Assembly: GCF_020164535.1 (NCBI RefSeq)
Contig: NZ_JAIQZC010000001.1
Span: 62,001-126,000, forward strand
Origin: Psychroflexus montanilacus
Lineage (GTDB): Bacteria; Bacteroidota; Bacteroidia; Flavobacteriales; Flavobacteriaceae
Reading direction: 5' to 3'
DNA length: 64,000 nt
The notes beneath the pieces were generated by a model that was not told where the DNA came from, ran no database searches, and saw only the letters and a program-made list of their open reading frames with translations. Made by a program: the position numbers and the translations under genes. Positions 17,554 to 26,558 of this stretch are shown here, piece after piece; the first letter of the stretch is position 1, and each line of letters begins with the position of its first letter.

Positions 17554-17627
17554 TAGCGTGGACGAGAGTTGAACTCGTGACCTCCGGGTTATGAATCCGA
17601 CGCTCTAACCAACTGAGCTACCACGCC
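17554..17627 (-). tRNA. tRNA with CAT anticodon (elongator Met, or Ile2)
   Basis: Read on the minus strand the 74-nt gene folds as a cloverleaf: 5' GGCGTGG pairs with CCACGCT plus discriminator A, D-arm GCTCAGTTGGTTAGAGC, anticodon loop TTCATAA, and T-arm with GTTCAACTC. The anticodon is CAT. An initiator is unlikely because the acceptor end pairs and the D-arm and anticodon stem differ from the initiator pattern. Elongator Met and lysidine-modified Ile2 cannot be separated by eye. CCA is not encoded (the following bases read CAA). Confidence 0.93.
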
Positions 17628-17756
17628 GTTTTAAAGGATTGCAAAGATAATATTATCTTTTGCTTTAGCAAATTTGTTTATGGAATAATTTCAATTAAAG
17701 TTTTTATACTTCACTCAATTATCCATATATTGCTTTTCAATCTAAAATAGAGTGAA

Positions 17757-18149
17757 ATGAGTGATAAAGTTAAATACGAATTAGAATTTCCAATACAAGC
17801 TTCTCCATCTTTACTATTTCAATATATATCAACTCCCTCAGGTTTGAGTGAATGGTTTGCTGATAATGTCAATTCCAGAGGTGAGCTTTTTACCTTCATC
17901 TGGGAAGGTAGTGAAGAACAAGCCAAACTTTTATCTAAAAAAACAGATGATCGCATGAAGTTAAGATGGACGGCCGATGATGAAGATGGCTTGAGCTACT
18001 ACTTTGAAATGAAAATACAGGTAGATGAAATTACCAAAGATGTGTCATTAATGATCACCGATTTTGCTGAAGAAGATGAAGTGGATGAAGGCAAGATGCT
18101 TTGGGAAAATATGGTATCTGATTTGAAACAAATTTTAGGTTCATCATAA
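17757..18149 (+). CDS. START-like (SRPBCC superfamily) protein
   Basis: A 130-aa protein of the START-like/AHSA1-related SRPBCC fold: KYELEFPIQASPSLLFQYIS, the TPSGLSEWFADNV motif and a long C-terminal helix (GKMLWENMVSDLKQIL). The fold binds hydrophobic ligands or client proteins. It is well conserved in Bacteroidota without an assigned role. It precedes the aminotransferase gene by 13 bp, so the two are probably co-transcribed. Confidence 0.82.
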   Translation: MSDKVKYELEFPIQASPSLLFQYISTPSGLSEWFADNVNSRGELFTFIWEGSEEQAKLLSKKTDDRMKLRWTADDEDGLSYYFEMKIQVDEITKDVSLMITDFAEEDEVDEGKMLWENMVSDLKQILGSS

Positions 18150-18162
18150 ATATTAGGAGTCT

Positions 18163-19017
18163 ATGAACGTTTTTGTAAACGGCGAAATACAATCAACTGA
18201 AAATTCATCATTAAACCTTACCAACAGAGGTTATAATTATGGAGATGGTTTATTTGAAACGATGAGAGTAATCAATTCCAAAATCATGTTTTGGGAAGCA
18301 CACTATTTTAGATTAATGTCCTCTATGAGAATTTTGAGAATGACCATTCCGATGGAATTTTCACCCGAATATCTAGAAGAGAAAATAGCTGAACTCATCA
18401 AAGCTAATCATTTAGAGAAAGCTTCAGTACGCGTAAAGATCAATATCCATAGAAACGAGGGAGGATATTATACTCCAGAAGACAATTCTATAGGTTATGT
18501 AATTTCTACTCAACCTCTCGAAAATGCATTTTTTACTTTAAATGAGGAGCCTTACGAGGTTGAACTGTTTAAAGACCATTATGTATTATCAGGAATGTTA
18601 TCAACGATTAAATCCAATAACAAGTTGGTTAACATTCTTGCAGGTGTTTATGCTAAAGAAAATGACTTTGACAATTGTTTTTTAATCAATGAAAAGAAAT
18701 CAGTTCTTGAAGTTACTAACGGAAACATATTTATGGTAAAAGGGGATGTGATTAAAACGCCTCCTTTGTCTGATGGCTGCTTAAATGGAATCATTCGTAA
18801 ACAACTTATAGAAATTCTCGGAAAATCTGAAGAATACACTCTGAAAGAAGAATCTATCTCTCCATTTGAACTCCAGAAGGCTGATGAAATTTTTTATACC
18901 AATGCGATACAAGGCGTTCAGTCGATTACCAAGTATAGAAAAAAAACCTATACAAATACGGTTGCGAAGAGTCTAGTTGGCAAACTCAATGCTAAGGCCA
19001 GATTGGTAGAGGTTTAG
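18163..19017 (+). CDS. class IV PLP aminotransferase / aminodeoxychorismate lyase-like
   Basis: A 284-aa fold-type IV PLP enzyme: NRGYNYGDGLFETMRV at the N-terminus, the probable PLP lysine Lys150 in STIKSNNKLVNILAG, and EVTNGNIFMVKGDVIKTPP then DGCLNGIIR binding the cofactor phosphate. Members include IlvE, D-amino-acid aminotransferase and PabC. The single-copy context and lack of branched-chain genes make a PabC-like role (p-aminobenzoate for folate) reasonable, but it is not decided. Its stop overlaps the convergent yqgE by 4 bp. Confidence 0.85.
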   Translation: MNVFVNGEIQSTENSSLNLTNRGYNYGDGLFETMRVINSKIMFWEAHYFRLMSSMRILRMTIPMEFSPEYLEEKIAELIKANHLEKASVRVKINIHRNEGGYYTPEDNSIGYVISTQPLENAFFTLNEEPYEVELFKDHYVLSGMLSTIKSNNKLVNILAGVYAKENDFDNCFLINEKKSVLEVTNGNIFMVKGDVIKTPPLSDGCLNGIIRKQLIEILGKSEEYTLKEESISPFELQKADEIFYTNAIQGVQSITKYRKKTYTNTVAKSLVGKLNAKARLVEV

Positions 19018-19577
19018 TTGTAATTTGGATTATCCGGTGCATTGGACCATAGCAAATATTCTCCTCCCAGATCTTTCATTTTTTCCTGCCAGTATTGACC
19101 ATCTTTAAATGAATTAAGGATATCATTGGATGTCGTTTCAGAATCGATGATCCAAGTCTTTAAATCAATTTCAGATTCCAATTGTGCTGGATCCCAACCT
19201 GAGTAACCCAGGAAAAATTTAATGTTTTCAGGAGTAATTTGTTTTGTATTGATCAGATTTACGATAGTGTCAAAAGAACCTCCCCAATAAATTCCGTCTT
19301 TTATTTCAATACTGTCAGTAATAAGATGGGGGACATCATGAATAAAATAAAGATTTTCCTGCTCTACAGGTCCGCCATTAAATATTTTGAAGTGTTCTTC
19401 TATTTCTGGAATTAATTCCTCAAGGTTAAAGTCCAGAGGCTTGTTGATTATAAAACCAACTGCACCTTCCGAATCCAGATGTGCTAGTAATATCACAGAT
19501 CGATTAAACGTTAAATCACCAATTGTAGAAGGTTCCGAAACTAATACATCTCCTCTGTTAAGTACAAGTCTTTCCAT
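19014..19577 (-). CDS. yqgE: YqgE/AlgH family protein
   Basis: A 187-aa member of the UPF0301 family: GDVLVSEPSTIGDLTFNRSVILL, EGAVGFIINKPL, FNGGPVEQENLYFIHD and FLGYSGWDPAQLESEI. The family is conserved and of uncertain role (AlgH affects alginate synthesis in Pseudomonas). Convergent with the aminotransferase gene. Confidence 0.93.
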   Translation of the reverse strand: MERLVLNRGDVLVSEPSTIGDLTFNRSVILLAHLDSEGAVGFIINKPLDFNLEELIPEIEEHFKIFNGGPVEQENLYFIHDVPHLITDSIEIKDGIYWGGSFDTIVNLINTKQITPENIKFFLGYSGWDPAQLESEIDLKTWIIDSETTSNDILNSFKDGQYWQEKMKDLGGEYLLWSNAPDNPNYN

Positions 19578-19626
19578 AGTTTGTGTTTTAGATTTAACAA
19601 TTTAACTAAATGTATAAAAAATTATA

Positions 19627-19657
19627 ACAAAAAAAGACCTTTTAGTAAAAGGTCTTT
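19627..19657 (-). terminator. Terminator of the HU gene
   Basis: Inverted repeat AAAGACCTTTTA / TAAAAGGTCTTT; on the minus strand it is followed by TTTTTTT. It lies 30 bases after the HU stop codon. Confidence 0.85.
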
Positions 19658-19686
19658 AAATTCTAAAGAAATGTAAGAAATTCAGC

Positions 19687-19959
19687 TTAGTTGACTGCTT
19701 TTTGCAAATCAGATCCAGCTTTGAATTTTACTACATTTTTAGCAGCGATTTTGATAGTTTTACCAGTTTGTGGGTTTCTACCTTCACGTGCAGCTCTTTT
19801 AGATACAGACCAAGATCCAAATCCAACTAAAGAAACGCGATCTCCTTTTTTAAGGGCACCTTCAACGTTTTCTAGGAAAGACTCTAATGCTTTTTTAGCT
19901 TCAGCTTTAGTAACACCAGCATCTTCTGCCATGGCATCGATTAAATTCGTTTTGTTCAT
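19687..19959 (-). CDS. HU-family DNA-binding protein
   Basis: A 90-aa HU/IHF protein: MNKTNLIDAMAEDAGVTKAE, GFGSWSVSKRAAREGRNPQTG and KNVVKFKAGSDLQKAVN with the intercalating Pro in RNPQTG. It compacts and bends DNA as a dimer. Monocistronic, with a good promoter and terminator. Confidence 0.96.
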   Translation of the reverse strand: MNKTNLIDAMAEDAGVTKAEAKKALESFLENVEGALKKGDRVSLVGFGSWSVSKRAAREGRNPQTGKTIKIAAKNVVKFKAGSDLQKAVN

Positions 19960-20006
19960 AATGTAAAATTTAGATTTTGTTGATTAAACATTTTATTAAC
20001 ACATTA

Positions 20007-20036
20007 CAAATTTATATGGAAAATATTACTGTGCAA
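20007..20036 (-). promoter_or_regulatory. promoter of the HU gene
   Basis: On the minus strand TTG (20034-20036), 19 bp spacer, TAAATTTG (20007-20014). It is 47 bases upstream of the HU ATG. Confidence 0.75.
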
Positions 20037-20124
20037 GAATTTCCCCATAAAATCCTTGCAGAATAGGCAAAAAACAGGCTTTTGAGTTAGATTTCTGTAA
20101 ATCTATACCTTTAATTGCCTGATT

Positions 20125-21078
20125 TTATAAAAATCGAAAGTCAGCTTCCCAGCCCATTCCGTTAACTAGTGCATGAGACGTCATGCGTTTTTTCCCAGGT
20201 AATTGCAATTCCTTGATGTGAACATAACCATCATTTACAGCTACACAGATTGTTTTCTTCTCTTTATCATAGAAAGTACTTCCTACCTCTTTATTATGTT
20301 TTACTGGTTCGGGTGATACCTTGAAGACTTTCACTTTCAATATTTCATCTTTTTTCGTCAACTCTGTCCAGGCAGTTGGGAAAGGTGTAAGGCCTCTCAC
20401 GAAGTTAACAATTTGTTCTGCAGATTGATTCCAGTTGACTTTAGTGTTCTCTCTAGTCAATTTTGGAGCTGATTTTAAAGCTGCATTCAACTTCTGGGTT
20501 TTTGCTTTAGCAGTTCCGCTTTCTATGGCTTTTACAGTTTTTAGAACTAGTCCAGCTCCTAGTTCCATTAACTTATCATGGAGACTTTCTACATCGTCTT
20601 CGGCAGCAATCGGAATTGTTTTAGAGTCTATGATGTGTCCTGTATCAATCTCTTCATCAATAAAAAAAGTGGTGACACCAGTTTCTTTTTCTCCATTTAT
20701 AATTGCCCAGTTGATAGGCGCTGCGCCACGATATTGAGGTAACAAAGAAGCATGAAGGTTGAAGGTTCCATAATCTGGAAAACTCCAGACTACTTTTGGA
20801 AGCATTCTGAACGCCACAACCACCATGAGATTTGGGTTCAATCTCTTCAAATCGTCCTGAAATTCTTCAGATTTTAAATTGGTTGGCTGTAAAACTTCCA
20901 AATCATGTTGTTCAGCATATTGCTTTACAGCAGATGAATGCAAGCGTTTCCCTCGTCCTGCAGGCTTATCTGGAGCGGTCACTACAGCTACCACATTTAC
21001 TTTGGAAGCGACCAAATGATCTAAAATGCCAACAGCAAATTCCGGGGTTCCCATAAAAAGTATTCGAAGTGTATTCAT
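20125..21078 (-). CDS. fmt: methionyl-tRNA formyltransferase
   Basis: Formylates initiator Met-tRNA. Start set at ATG 21078 (MNTLRILFMGTPEFAV) because it overlaps the recQ stop by 4 bp; the frame is open further upstream to 21138. The 317-aa protein has the N10-formyl-THF-binding Rossmann domain with NLHASLLPQYRGAAPINWAI and the C-terminal OB-like domain (VNFVRGLTPFPTAW). Last gene of the ATPase-recQ-fmt run. Confidence 0.95.
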   Translation of the reverse strand: MNTLRILFMGTPEFAVGILDHLVASKVNVVAVVTAPDKPAGRGKRLHSSAVKQYAEQHDLEVLQPTNLKSEEFQDDLKRLNPNLMVVVAFRMLPKVVWSFPDYGTFNLHASLLPQYRGAAPINWAIINGEKETGVTTFFIDEEIDTGHIIDSKTIPIAAEDDVESLHDKLMELGAGLVLKTVKAIESGTAKAKTQKLNAALKSAPKLTRENTKVNWNQSAEQIVNFVRGLTPFPTAWTELTKKDEILKVKVFKVSPEPVKHNKEVGSTFYDKEKKTICVAVNDGYVHIKELQLPGKKRMTSHALVNGMGWEADFRFL

Positions 21079-22991
21079 AGATTTTCCTTGTATGTGTTTT
21101 TTGATGTCAATTTTATTTTCCCATAATCCAGCAACCATTGCAAAGTCTCAAGAATCGCCTGTTTTGGATATTCAATCTTTTGAATAATTTCTTTTGAATT
21201 TAATTCCGTTCCATTCAATAGTTTTAAGATATCCAGCTTAATATTTTTATAATAATTAGAACTGGGGTCTCTTATCGCGTTTACCTGATTCTTGTTGCAA
21301 TTACTACAATTTTCACAAGCGCTGAAGTCTTTTTCGCCGAAGTATTTCAGGATAAAAGCTTGTAAACATAAGTTGCTTTCTCCAATGTAATCTAGGACTG
21401 CCTCAGCTTTTTGAAGTTTATTTTCCTGATACTGTACGACATATTTACGCAAAGGATTTAGGGTATACTTGTCTTCCCGAGGGGGAATCAATGTAATGCT
21501 TAAATCTTGTTTAATAAATTCAGCAGAAAGCAGTCCATGCTTTTCTAAATCTTCCAGCTGTGAATATACTTCAGCGTCATTTAAGCCTGTCTTTTTCTTA
21601 AGTAATTGAGTATTTATAGTCAATTCCTGTTCAAAAACGCCACCGTAAGTTCTCAATAGGGTTCTTACAAGCAAAGCATATTGGGTATGATTGTCGATAA
21701 AACGAATCAGCTGTTCACTAGAGACCAGGAACTTTAATTTTGTTTTTTTCTGAAAGGACTTGTCCAGACTTATAACACTCAATCTATCGAGTAAATTAAG
21801 AGTGTTATAGGTCAAAATTGTATGAAGGTTGTATCTGGAACAAAACTCATGGAAATTAAAATCAAAGACTTTATTTTCTCCTTCACCATAAGCCACTCTA
21901 AAATTACTCATCATCGCTTTATATACCACTTGTACCGCTTCAAAGGTTGGAATGGTCTTCACGAACTGATTGTTGAGTCTTAGCTTATCACTTTCATTAT
22001 AAAGAATAATGGCCTTAGATGCATAGCCGTCTCTACCAGCTCTTCCGGCTTCCTGATAATAACTTTCCATGCTTTCTGGCAGATGATAATGAATTACCTG
22101 TCTTACATTTGCCTTGTCTATTCCCATCCCAAAAGCATTGGTAGCAATCATGATGTGATGTGCTTCATTCAGCCAGGATGCTAATCGGTTTTGTTTTTCA
22201 GTTTGTGAGATACCTCCGTGAAAAAAAGTAGATTTCAGGCCTTTTTTATTGAGAAAATCTGATAATTCCATGCAAGCTGAGCGGTTTCTTACGTAAACAA
22301 TACTGCTAGGCTCAGAATGTTCCAGCAAAATGAATAGATCGTTCATTTTATCATTCGAAAACTCATTCAGAAAAGAAATATTTATCCTTTTAAAACTATC
22401 TTCAACCAGAGTTGGCACTTTAAGCCCCAATTCTTCAGTGATATCTTTTTTGACCTGAGTAGTTGCTGTAGCCGTTAATGCAATGGTAGGCACTTGGGGA
22501 TGTAATTCTTTTACAATTTGAATTTGACGATAAGCTGGACGGAAATCATGTCCCCATTGAGAAATACAGTGGGCTTCATCTACAGCGATAAAGTTCACAT
22601 TCATTTTGGCTATGCGTTGCTGCACTAAGTCTTGCTGAAGACGCTCTGGAGACAAGTACAAAAATTTATAATTACCATAAACACAATTGTCCAGCTTTTG
22701 GTCGATTTCCTTATAAGGCATACCACTTTTCAGCAACTGGGCTTTTATACCTCTGGACTTAAGATTTTCTACCTGGTCTTGCATCAGCGCGACTAGAGGC
22801 GATATCACAATGCAAATACCGGGTAAAACTAAAGCAGGAACTTGAAAGCAAATGGATTTACCACCGCCTGTGGGCAAAAACACACAGGTGTCTTTGCCTT
22901 CTAGTGCAGAAGATATAGCAACTTCCTGGGAAGATTTGAAATTTTCGTATCCCCAATAGGTTTTTAATATGTCCAGGGGAGTGGGTGTCAT
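21075..22991 (-). CDS. recQ: ATP-dependent DNA helicase RecQ
   Basis: A 638-aa 3'-5' SF2 helicase for recombination and fork repair. Motifs: LPTGGGKSICFQVPAL (Walker A), AVDEAHCISQWGHDFRP (DEAH plus the RecQ aromatic loop), TATAT, ATNAFGMGIDK and QEAGRAGRDG. The RecQ zinc-binding region is present (YFGEKDFSACENCSNC). It is a short form with a C-terminal winged-helix-like part and no clear HRDC domain. It overlaps the genes on both sides by 4 bp. Confidence 0.93.
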   Translation of the reverse strand: MTPTPLDILKTYWGYENFKSSQEVAISSALEGKDTCVFLPTGGGKSICFQVPALVLPGICIVISPLVALMQDQVENLKSRGIKAQLLKSGMPYKEIDQKLDNCVYGNYKFLYLSPERLQQDLVQQRIAKMNVNFIAVDEAHCISQWGHDFRPAYRQIQIVKELHPQVPTIALTATATTQVKKDITEELGLKVPTLVEDSFKRINISFLNEFSNDKMNDLFILLEHSEPSSIVYVRNRSACMELSDFLNKKGLKSTFFHGGISQTEKQNRLASWLNEAHHIMIATNAFGMGIDKANVRQVIHYHLPESMESYYQEAGRAGRDGYASKAIILYNESDKLRLNNQFVKTIPTFEAVQVVYKAMMSNFRVAYGEGENKVFDFNFHEFCSRYNLHTILTYNTLNLLDRLSVISLDKSFQKKTKLKFLVSSEQLIRFIDNHTQYALLVRTLLRTYGGVFEQELTINTQLLKKKTGLNDAEVYSQLEDLEKHGLLSAEFIKQDLSITLIPPREDKYTLNPLRKYVVQYQENKLQKAEAVLDYIGESNLCLQAFILKYFGEKDFSACENCSNCNKNQVNAIRDPSSNYYKNIKLDILKLLNGTELNSKEIIQKIEYPKQAILETLQWLLDYGKIKLTSKNTYKENL

Positions 22992-23539
22992 TTTTTCTGA
23001 ATGGTTTCTAAGATGAAGTCAATACGTTTATTTATTTTCGACTTGGGGACTTCTATGAGTTCATAGCCCAGGTCCTGGTAAGTTTTCTTCAAAGCTTCTT
23101 GAAGACTTTTAGCCAGTTCCAAATCTTCAAAGCGTTCGTTATCTTGGATGTAAATATCATTCCAAATGGGGAAGAGAAAGACATTATCATACCTGTAGTT
23201 TTGATTTGCTTTTACAAATTCATCCGGATAGGTTTCGCCAAAATGATCCATATAAGCTGTTACATCTGGAATGCCCCGGTCTATAAAAACATGATGGGTA
23301 TCTTTAGTTTCTGCTTCTTCAAATTGTTTGATTCTCCCTTTAAGCAGCATTTCACTAAACTTGAGAGGCTCATCTAAAAATAAATGTTCAATTCCTAATT
23401 GTCTGGCTTCCAGGGTGACTTCTCGAGAAATTTCAGAAAAACACCAATAGCCTCTATCAGACAGGGCTTCCAGAACAGTAGATTTTCCAGTGCTTGGACC
23501 TCCTATAAGTAGATTTTTGACTGGCTTTAATTTGGACAT
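22988..23539 (-). CDS. small AAA-type ATPase (AAA_28-like)
   Basis: A 183-aa P-loop protein with Walker A GGPSTGKST at residues ~13-21 and an FIDRGIPDVTAY motif resembling the lid of nucleoside or nicotinamide-riboside kinases. It matches the AAA_28/predicted ATPase group by pattern. A small-molecule kinase activity is plausible but the substrate is unknown. It is the first gene of the run and overlaps recQ by 4 bp. Confidence 0.75.
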   Translation of the reverse strand: MSKLKPVKNLLIGGPSTGKSTVLEALSDRGYWCFSEISREVTLEARQLGIEHLFLDEPLKFSEMLLKGRIKQFEEAETKDTHHVFIDRGIPDVTAYMDHFGETYPDEFVKANQNYRYDNVFLFPIWNDIYIQDNERFEDLELAKSLQEALKKTYQDLGYELIEVPKSKINKRIDFILETIQKK

Positions 23540-23580
23540 AGATTAATGATACTAAGATTTATAAAAATAGGTAATAACAG

Positions 23581-23588
23581 TATATTTG
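23581..23588 (+). promoter_or_regulatory. -7 box of the DUF493 gene
   Basis: TATATTTG matches TAnnTTTG, 16 bases before the ATG at 23605. Confidence 0.6.
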
Positions 23589-23604
23589 CATAAAACTATT
23601 GAAA

Positions 23605-23901
23605 ATGAAGTCCGATAAATCTTCAGAGGAATTTTATAAAACGCTGCGCAAAAGACTCAAAAAAACGAGTGACTGGCCTGCACCTTATTTGTATAAATTT
23701 ATTTTACCATCTTCAGATCAAAAAAATGTAGATCAATTGATTTCCATTTTTGATAATCTTGGAGCTGTTATTTCAACAAAAAAATCTTCAAAAGGCAAAT
23801 ATACCAGCGTTTCTATAAATGTCACACTAAAATCTCCAGATATTGTCATAGAAAAGTATAAAGAAGTTGGTGAAAAAATTGAGAATGTGATTTCTCTGTA
23901 A
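23605..23901 (+). CDS. DUF493 family protein
   Basis: A 98-aa protein of the DUF493 (YbeD-like) ferredoxin-fold family: SSEEFYKTLRKRLKKTSDWPAPYLYKFI and KYTSVSINVTLKSPD. A TTG two codons upstream is in frame, but ATG 23605 is better placed after the promoter. YbeD resembles ACT-like regulatory domains; no specific role is known here. Confidence 0.82.
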   Translation: MKSDKSSEEFYKTLRKRLKKTSDWPAPYLYKFILPSSDQKNVDQLISIFDNLGAVISTKKSSKGKYTSVSINVTLKSPDIVIEKYKEVGEKIENVISL

Positions 23902-23954
23902 CCAGACTAAAAATTAATTGCTTATTTTGCAATTCTTATTTAAAACAAAGACCA

Positions 23955-24599
23955 TTGATAACTTATCTTGAATACAATTCTGAAAGAAACGAACTGAAGA
24001 TACCTGAATACGGAAGACATATCCAAAAAATGGTAGAATACGCCAAAACCATTGAGGACGACGAGAAGCGAAATAGAACCGCCAAAGGCATCATTGATGT
24101 GATGGGAAATATGAATCCCCACTTGAGAGATGTGCCAGATTTCCAACATAAACTTTGGGATCAATTATTCATTATCAGCAACTTTGAGCTAGATGTGGAA
24201 TCTCCATTTCCAAAACCATCCAGAGAAGAGCTTTATGCTCGCCCAGAGCCTTTAGCTTATCCTCAAAACTTTCCAAAGTATAGATTTTATGGCAATAACA
24301 TCAAACGTATGATTGATGAAGCCATCAAAATTGAAGACGGAGAGATGAAAGATGGCTTAATGTTCAATATCGCTAACCACATGAAAAAATGTTATCTGAA
24401 TTGGAATAAAGATTCTGTTTCAGATAAAATTATCTTTGATCATTTAAGGGATTTAAGCGATGGTAAACTAGATTTGAAAGCGGATGATGAGGAGTTGAGC
24501 GATGCCAATGCTTTGGTAAAACAAGCCAATAAGCGCTCTAAGCCACAAAAGAAAAACTTCAAAAATAACAACAACCGCAACCGCAAACGCAAATATTAA
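23955..24599 (+). CDS. DUF4290 family protein
   Basis: A 214-aa protein conserved in Bacteroidota directly upstream of murA. Recognisable parts are YNSERNELKIPEYGRHIQKM and HLRDVPDFQHKLWDQLFI. The C-terminus is a low-complexity basic tail (KKNFKNNNNRNRKRKY). It appears to start with TTG at 23955. Its stop codon abuts the murA ATG, so the two are coupled; a link to cell-wall synthesis or nucleic-acid binding is only an inference. Confidence 0.82.
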   Translation: MITYLEYNSERNELKIPEYGRHIQKMVEYAKTIEDDEKRNRTAKGIIDVMGNMNPHLRDVPDFQHKLWDQLFIISNFELDVESPFPKPSREELYARPEPLAYPQNFPKYRFYGNNIKRMIDEAIKIEDGEMKDGLMFNIANHMKKCYLNWNKDSVSDKIIFDHLRDLSDGKLDLKADDEELSDANALVKQANKRSKPQKKNFKNNNNRNRKRKY

Positions 24600-25913
24600 A
24601 TGGCAACTTTCCAAATTGAAGGAGGTCACCAACTGAAAGGTGAAATCCAACCTCAAGGCGCAAAAAATGAAGCTTTACAAATCCTTTGTGCTGTATTATT
24701 GACACCAGATGAAATCAAAATTCACAATATTCCAGACATAAGAGATGTCAATAAACTTATTGAGATTCTCGGAAATCTGGGTGTAAAAATTCAAAAGTTA
24801 GGCAAAGGAAGCTATTCGTTTAAATCAGACGAATTGAATTTAGAGTATCTGGAAAGTCAGAAATTTAAAGAGGAAGGAAGTAGCCTTAGAGGGTCTATTA
24901 TGATTGTGGGTCCGCTCCTTGGTCGATTTGGTAAGGGATATATTCCAAGACCGGGCGGAGATAAGATTGGCCGACGACGTTTAGATACGCATTTTGGTGG
25001 TTTCATCAATCTTGGAGCAAAATTTAGATACAACAAAGAAGAGCGTTTTTATGGAGTTGAAGCCCCAGAAGGTTTAAAAGGGGCCGACATGCTTCTGGAA
25101 GAAGCTTCGGTTACTGGAACCGCCAATATTTTGATGGCAGCTGTTCACGCTGAAGGAACCACAACTATATACAATGCAGCCTGTGAACCTTACATTCAGC
25201 AACTATGCAAAATGCTGGTGTCCATGGGTGCCAACATCGAAGGCATTGGCTCCAATTTATTGAAGATCAAAGGTGTTAAAGAATTAACGGGTTGTACTCA
25301 CAGGGTCTTGCCCGATATGATTGAAATCGGTTCCTGGATTGGCCTTGCCGCCATGACTAAAAGTGAAATTACCATCAAAAATGTGAGCTGGGAAAATCTT
25401 GGAATTATTCCTGTCACCTTTAGAAAACTAGGCATTCAACTCGAAAAAAGGGGAGATGATATCTATATTCCCGCACATACCGATGGGTATGAAGTCGCAA
25501 CGTTCATTGATGGATCTATTATGAATATCAGCGATGCGCCGTGGCCCGGGTTTACTCCCGATTTGTTAAGCATTATTTTGGTAGTAGCAACACAAGCCAG
25601 AGGAAGTGTTTTGATTCATCAAAAAATGTTTGAAAGCCGATTGTTTTTTGTGGATAAACTCATCGATATGGGTGCCAAAATCATACTTTGTGATCCACAC
25701 CGTGCCACTGTTATTGGTCACGATTTCCAGTCTCAGCTGAAAGCTACCACTATGACCAGTCCAGACATTAGAGCTGGTATATCACTGCTCATCGCTGCAC
25801 TTTCAGCAAAGGGAACGTCTACCATTCACAATATTGAACAGATTGACCGTGGGTATGAAGATATCGATGGTAGATTAAAAGCTATCGGAGCAAAAATTAA
25901 TCGTCACGATTAA
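24600..25913 (+). CDS. murA: UDP-GlcNAc 1-carboxyvinyltransferase with Asp at the fosfomycin-target position
   Basis: Transfers enolpyruvate to UDP-GlcNAc in the first committed step of peptidoglycan synthesis. The 437-aa protein has the EPSP-synthase fold with KNEALQIL, RGSIMIVGPLLGRFG and PDMIEIGSWIGLAAM. The catalytic-loop cysteine of E. coli MurA (Cys115 in GGCTIGARP) is Asp121 here (GGDKIGRRR). This substitution occurs naturally in mycobacterial, chlamydial and Borrelia MurA and prevents covalent inhibition by fosfomycin. It begins right after the DUF4290 stop codon and converges on a methyltransferase gene with a 1-bp gap. Confidence 0.95.
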   Translation: MATFQIEGGHQLKGEIQPQGAKNEALQILCAVLLTPDEIKIHNIPDIRDVNKLIEILGNLGVKIQKLGKGSYSFKSDELNLEYLESQKFKEEGSSLRGSIMIVGPLLGRFGKGYIPRPGGDKIGRRRLDTHFGGFINLGAKFRYNKEERFYGVEAPEGLKGADMLLEEASVTGTANILMAAVHAEGTTTIYNAACEPYIQQLCKMLVSMGANIEGIGSNLLKIKGVKELTGCTHRVLPDMIEIGSWIGLAAMTKSEITIKNVSWENLGIIPVTFRKLGIQLEKRGDDIYIPAHTDGYEVATFIDGSIMNISDAPWPGFTPDLLSIILVVATQARGSVLIHQKMFESRLFFVDKLIDMGAKIILCDPHRATVIGHDFQSQLKATTMTSPDIRAGISLLIAALSAKGTSTIHNIEQIDRGYEDIDGRLKAIGAKINRHD

Positions 25914-25914
25914 C

Positions 25915-26481
25915 TTATTGTTTTTCTAGATGATACATCACTTGTGTGAAAATGGCCAAAACTTGTGTTTTGGTCTTTTTTTTGACCTTCAAGTTGTGTT
26001 GTTGGAACAAGGCTTCCCATTGGGCTTCAGATTTATTGGAGTGGGGGTGCCCTTTAAATTCCATATTCACCAGTGAATCCATAAACCAGGTCAGTCGTTT
26101 CATTATTTTATTGGAATACACATCTTCAAGAACAATAATTTTTGTTTTGGAGACGCGAACTGCTTCAGCAAACACCTGTTCAGGGTTTGGGCAATGATGC
26201 AAAACAGTGATAAGCATGGAGGCATCAAAGGTTTCATCATTAAAAGGAAGGTGCAAACCATCATAGATAACAGGAGTGATGCCGTCTTGGGCTGTTTTAT
26301 CGACAACATCTACAGGAGTAACCTTAAAGTTGTTTTGAGATAAAAAATGAGCAAATCCGCCGCTACCAGTGCCAATATCTACAATTGTCGTGCTGTCATT
26401 TAAAAAACCACCTATCAATTTCGCTTTTGAACTATTTCTGCGCTTGTCTTTAAAATTGGTAATCCAAGTGTTGAACGACAT
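25915..26481 (-). CDS. class I SAM-dependent methyltransferase
   Basis: A 188-aa methyltransferase of the UbiE/Methyltransf_11 type: SAM motif I IVDIGTGSGGFAHFL, DGLHLPFNDETFDASMLITVLHHC (motifs II-III) and VRVSKTKIIVLEDV. Substrate unknown; the short C-terminus and lipid-like family members suggest a small hydrophobic substrate. Confidence 0.82.
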   Translation of the reverse strand: MSFNTWITNFKDKRRNSSKAKLIGGFLNDSTTIVDIGTGSGGFAHFLSQNNFKVTPVDVVDKTAQDGITPVIYDGLHLPFNDETFDASMLITVLHHCPNPEQVFAEAVRVSKTKIIVLEDVYSNKIMKRLTWFMDSLVNMEFKGHPHSNKSEAQWEALFQQHNLKVKKKTKTQVLAIFTQVMYHLEKQ

Positions 26482-26558
26482 GTCATTTTTTTCGCAATCT
26501 AAAAAGACCTACGCATAAACGCTTTAAAAAGTTTACATTTAAATATTAAAATCAATTT

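Noticed and set aside
17554-17627. tRNA as an attachment site for an integrated element
   Set aside because: No integrase, no direct repeat of the tRNA end and only housekeeping genes on both sides.
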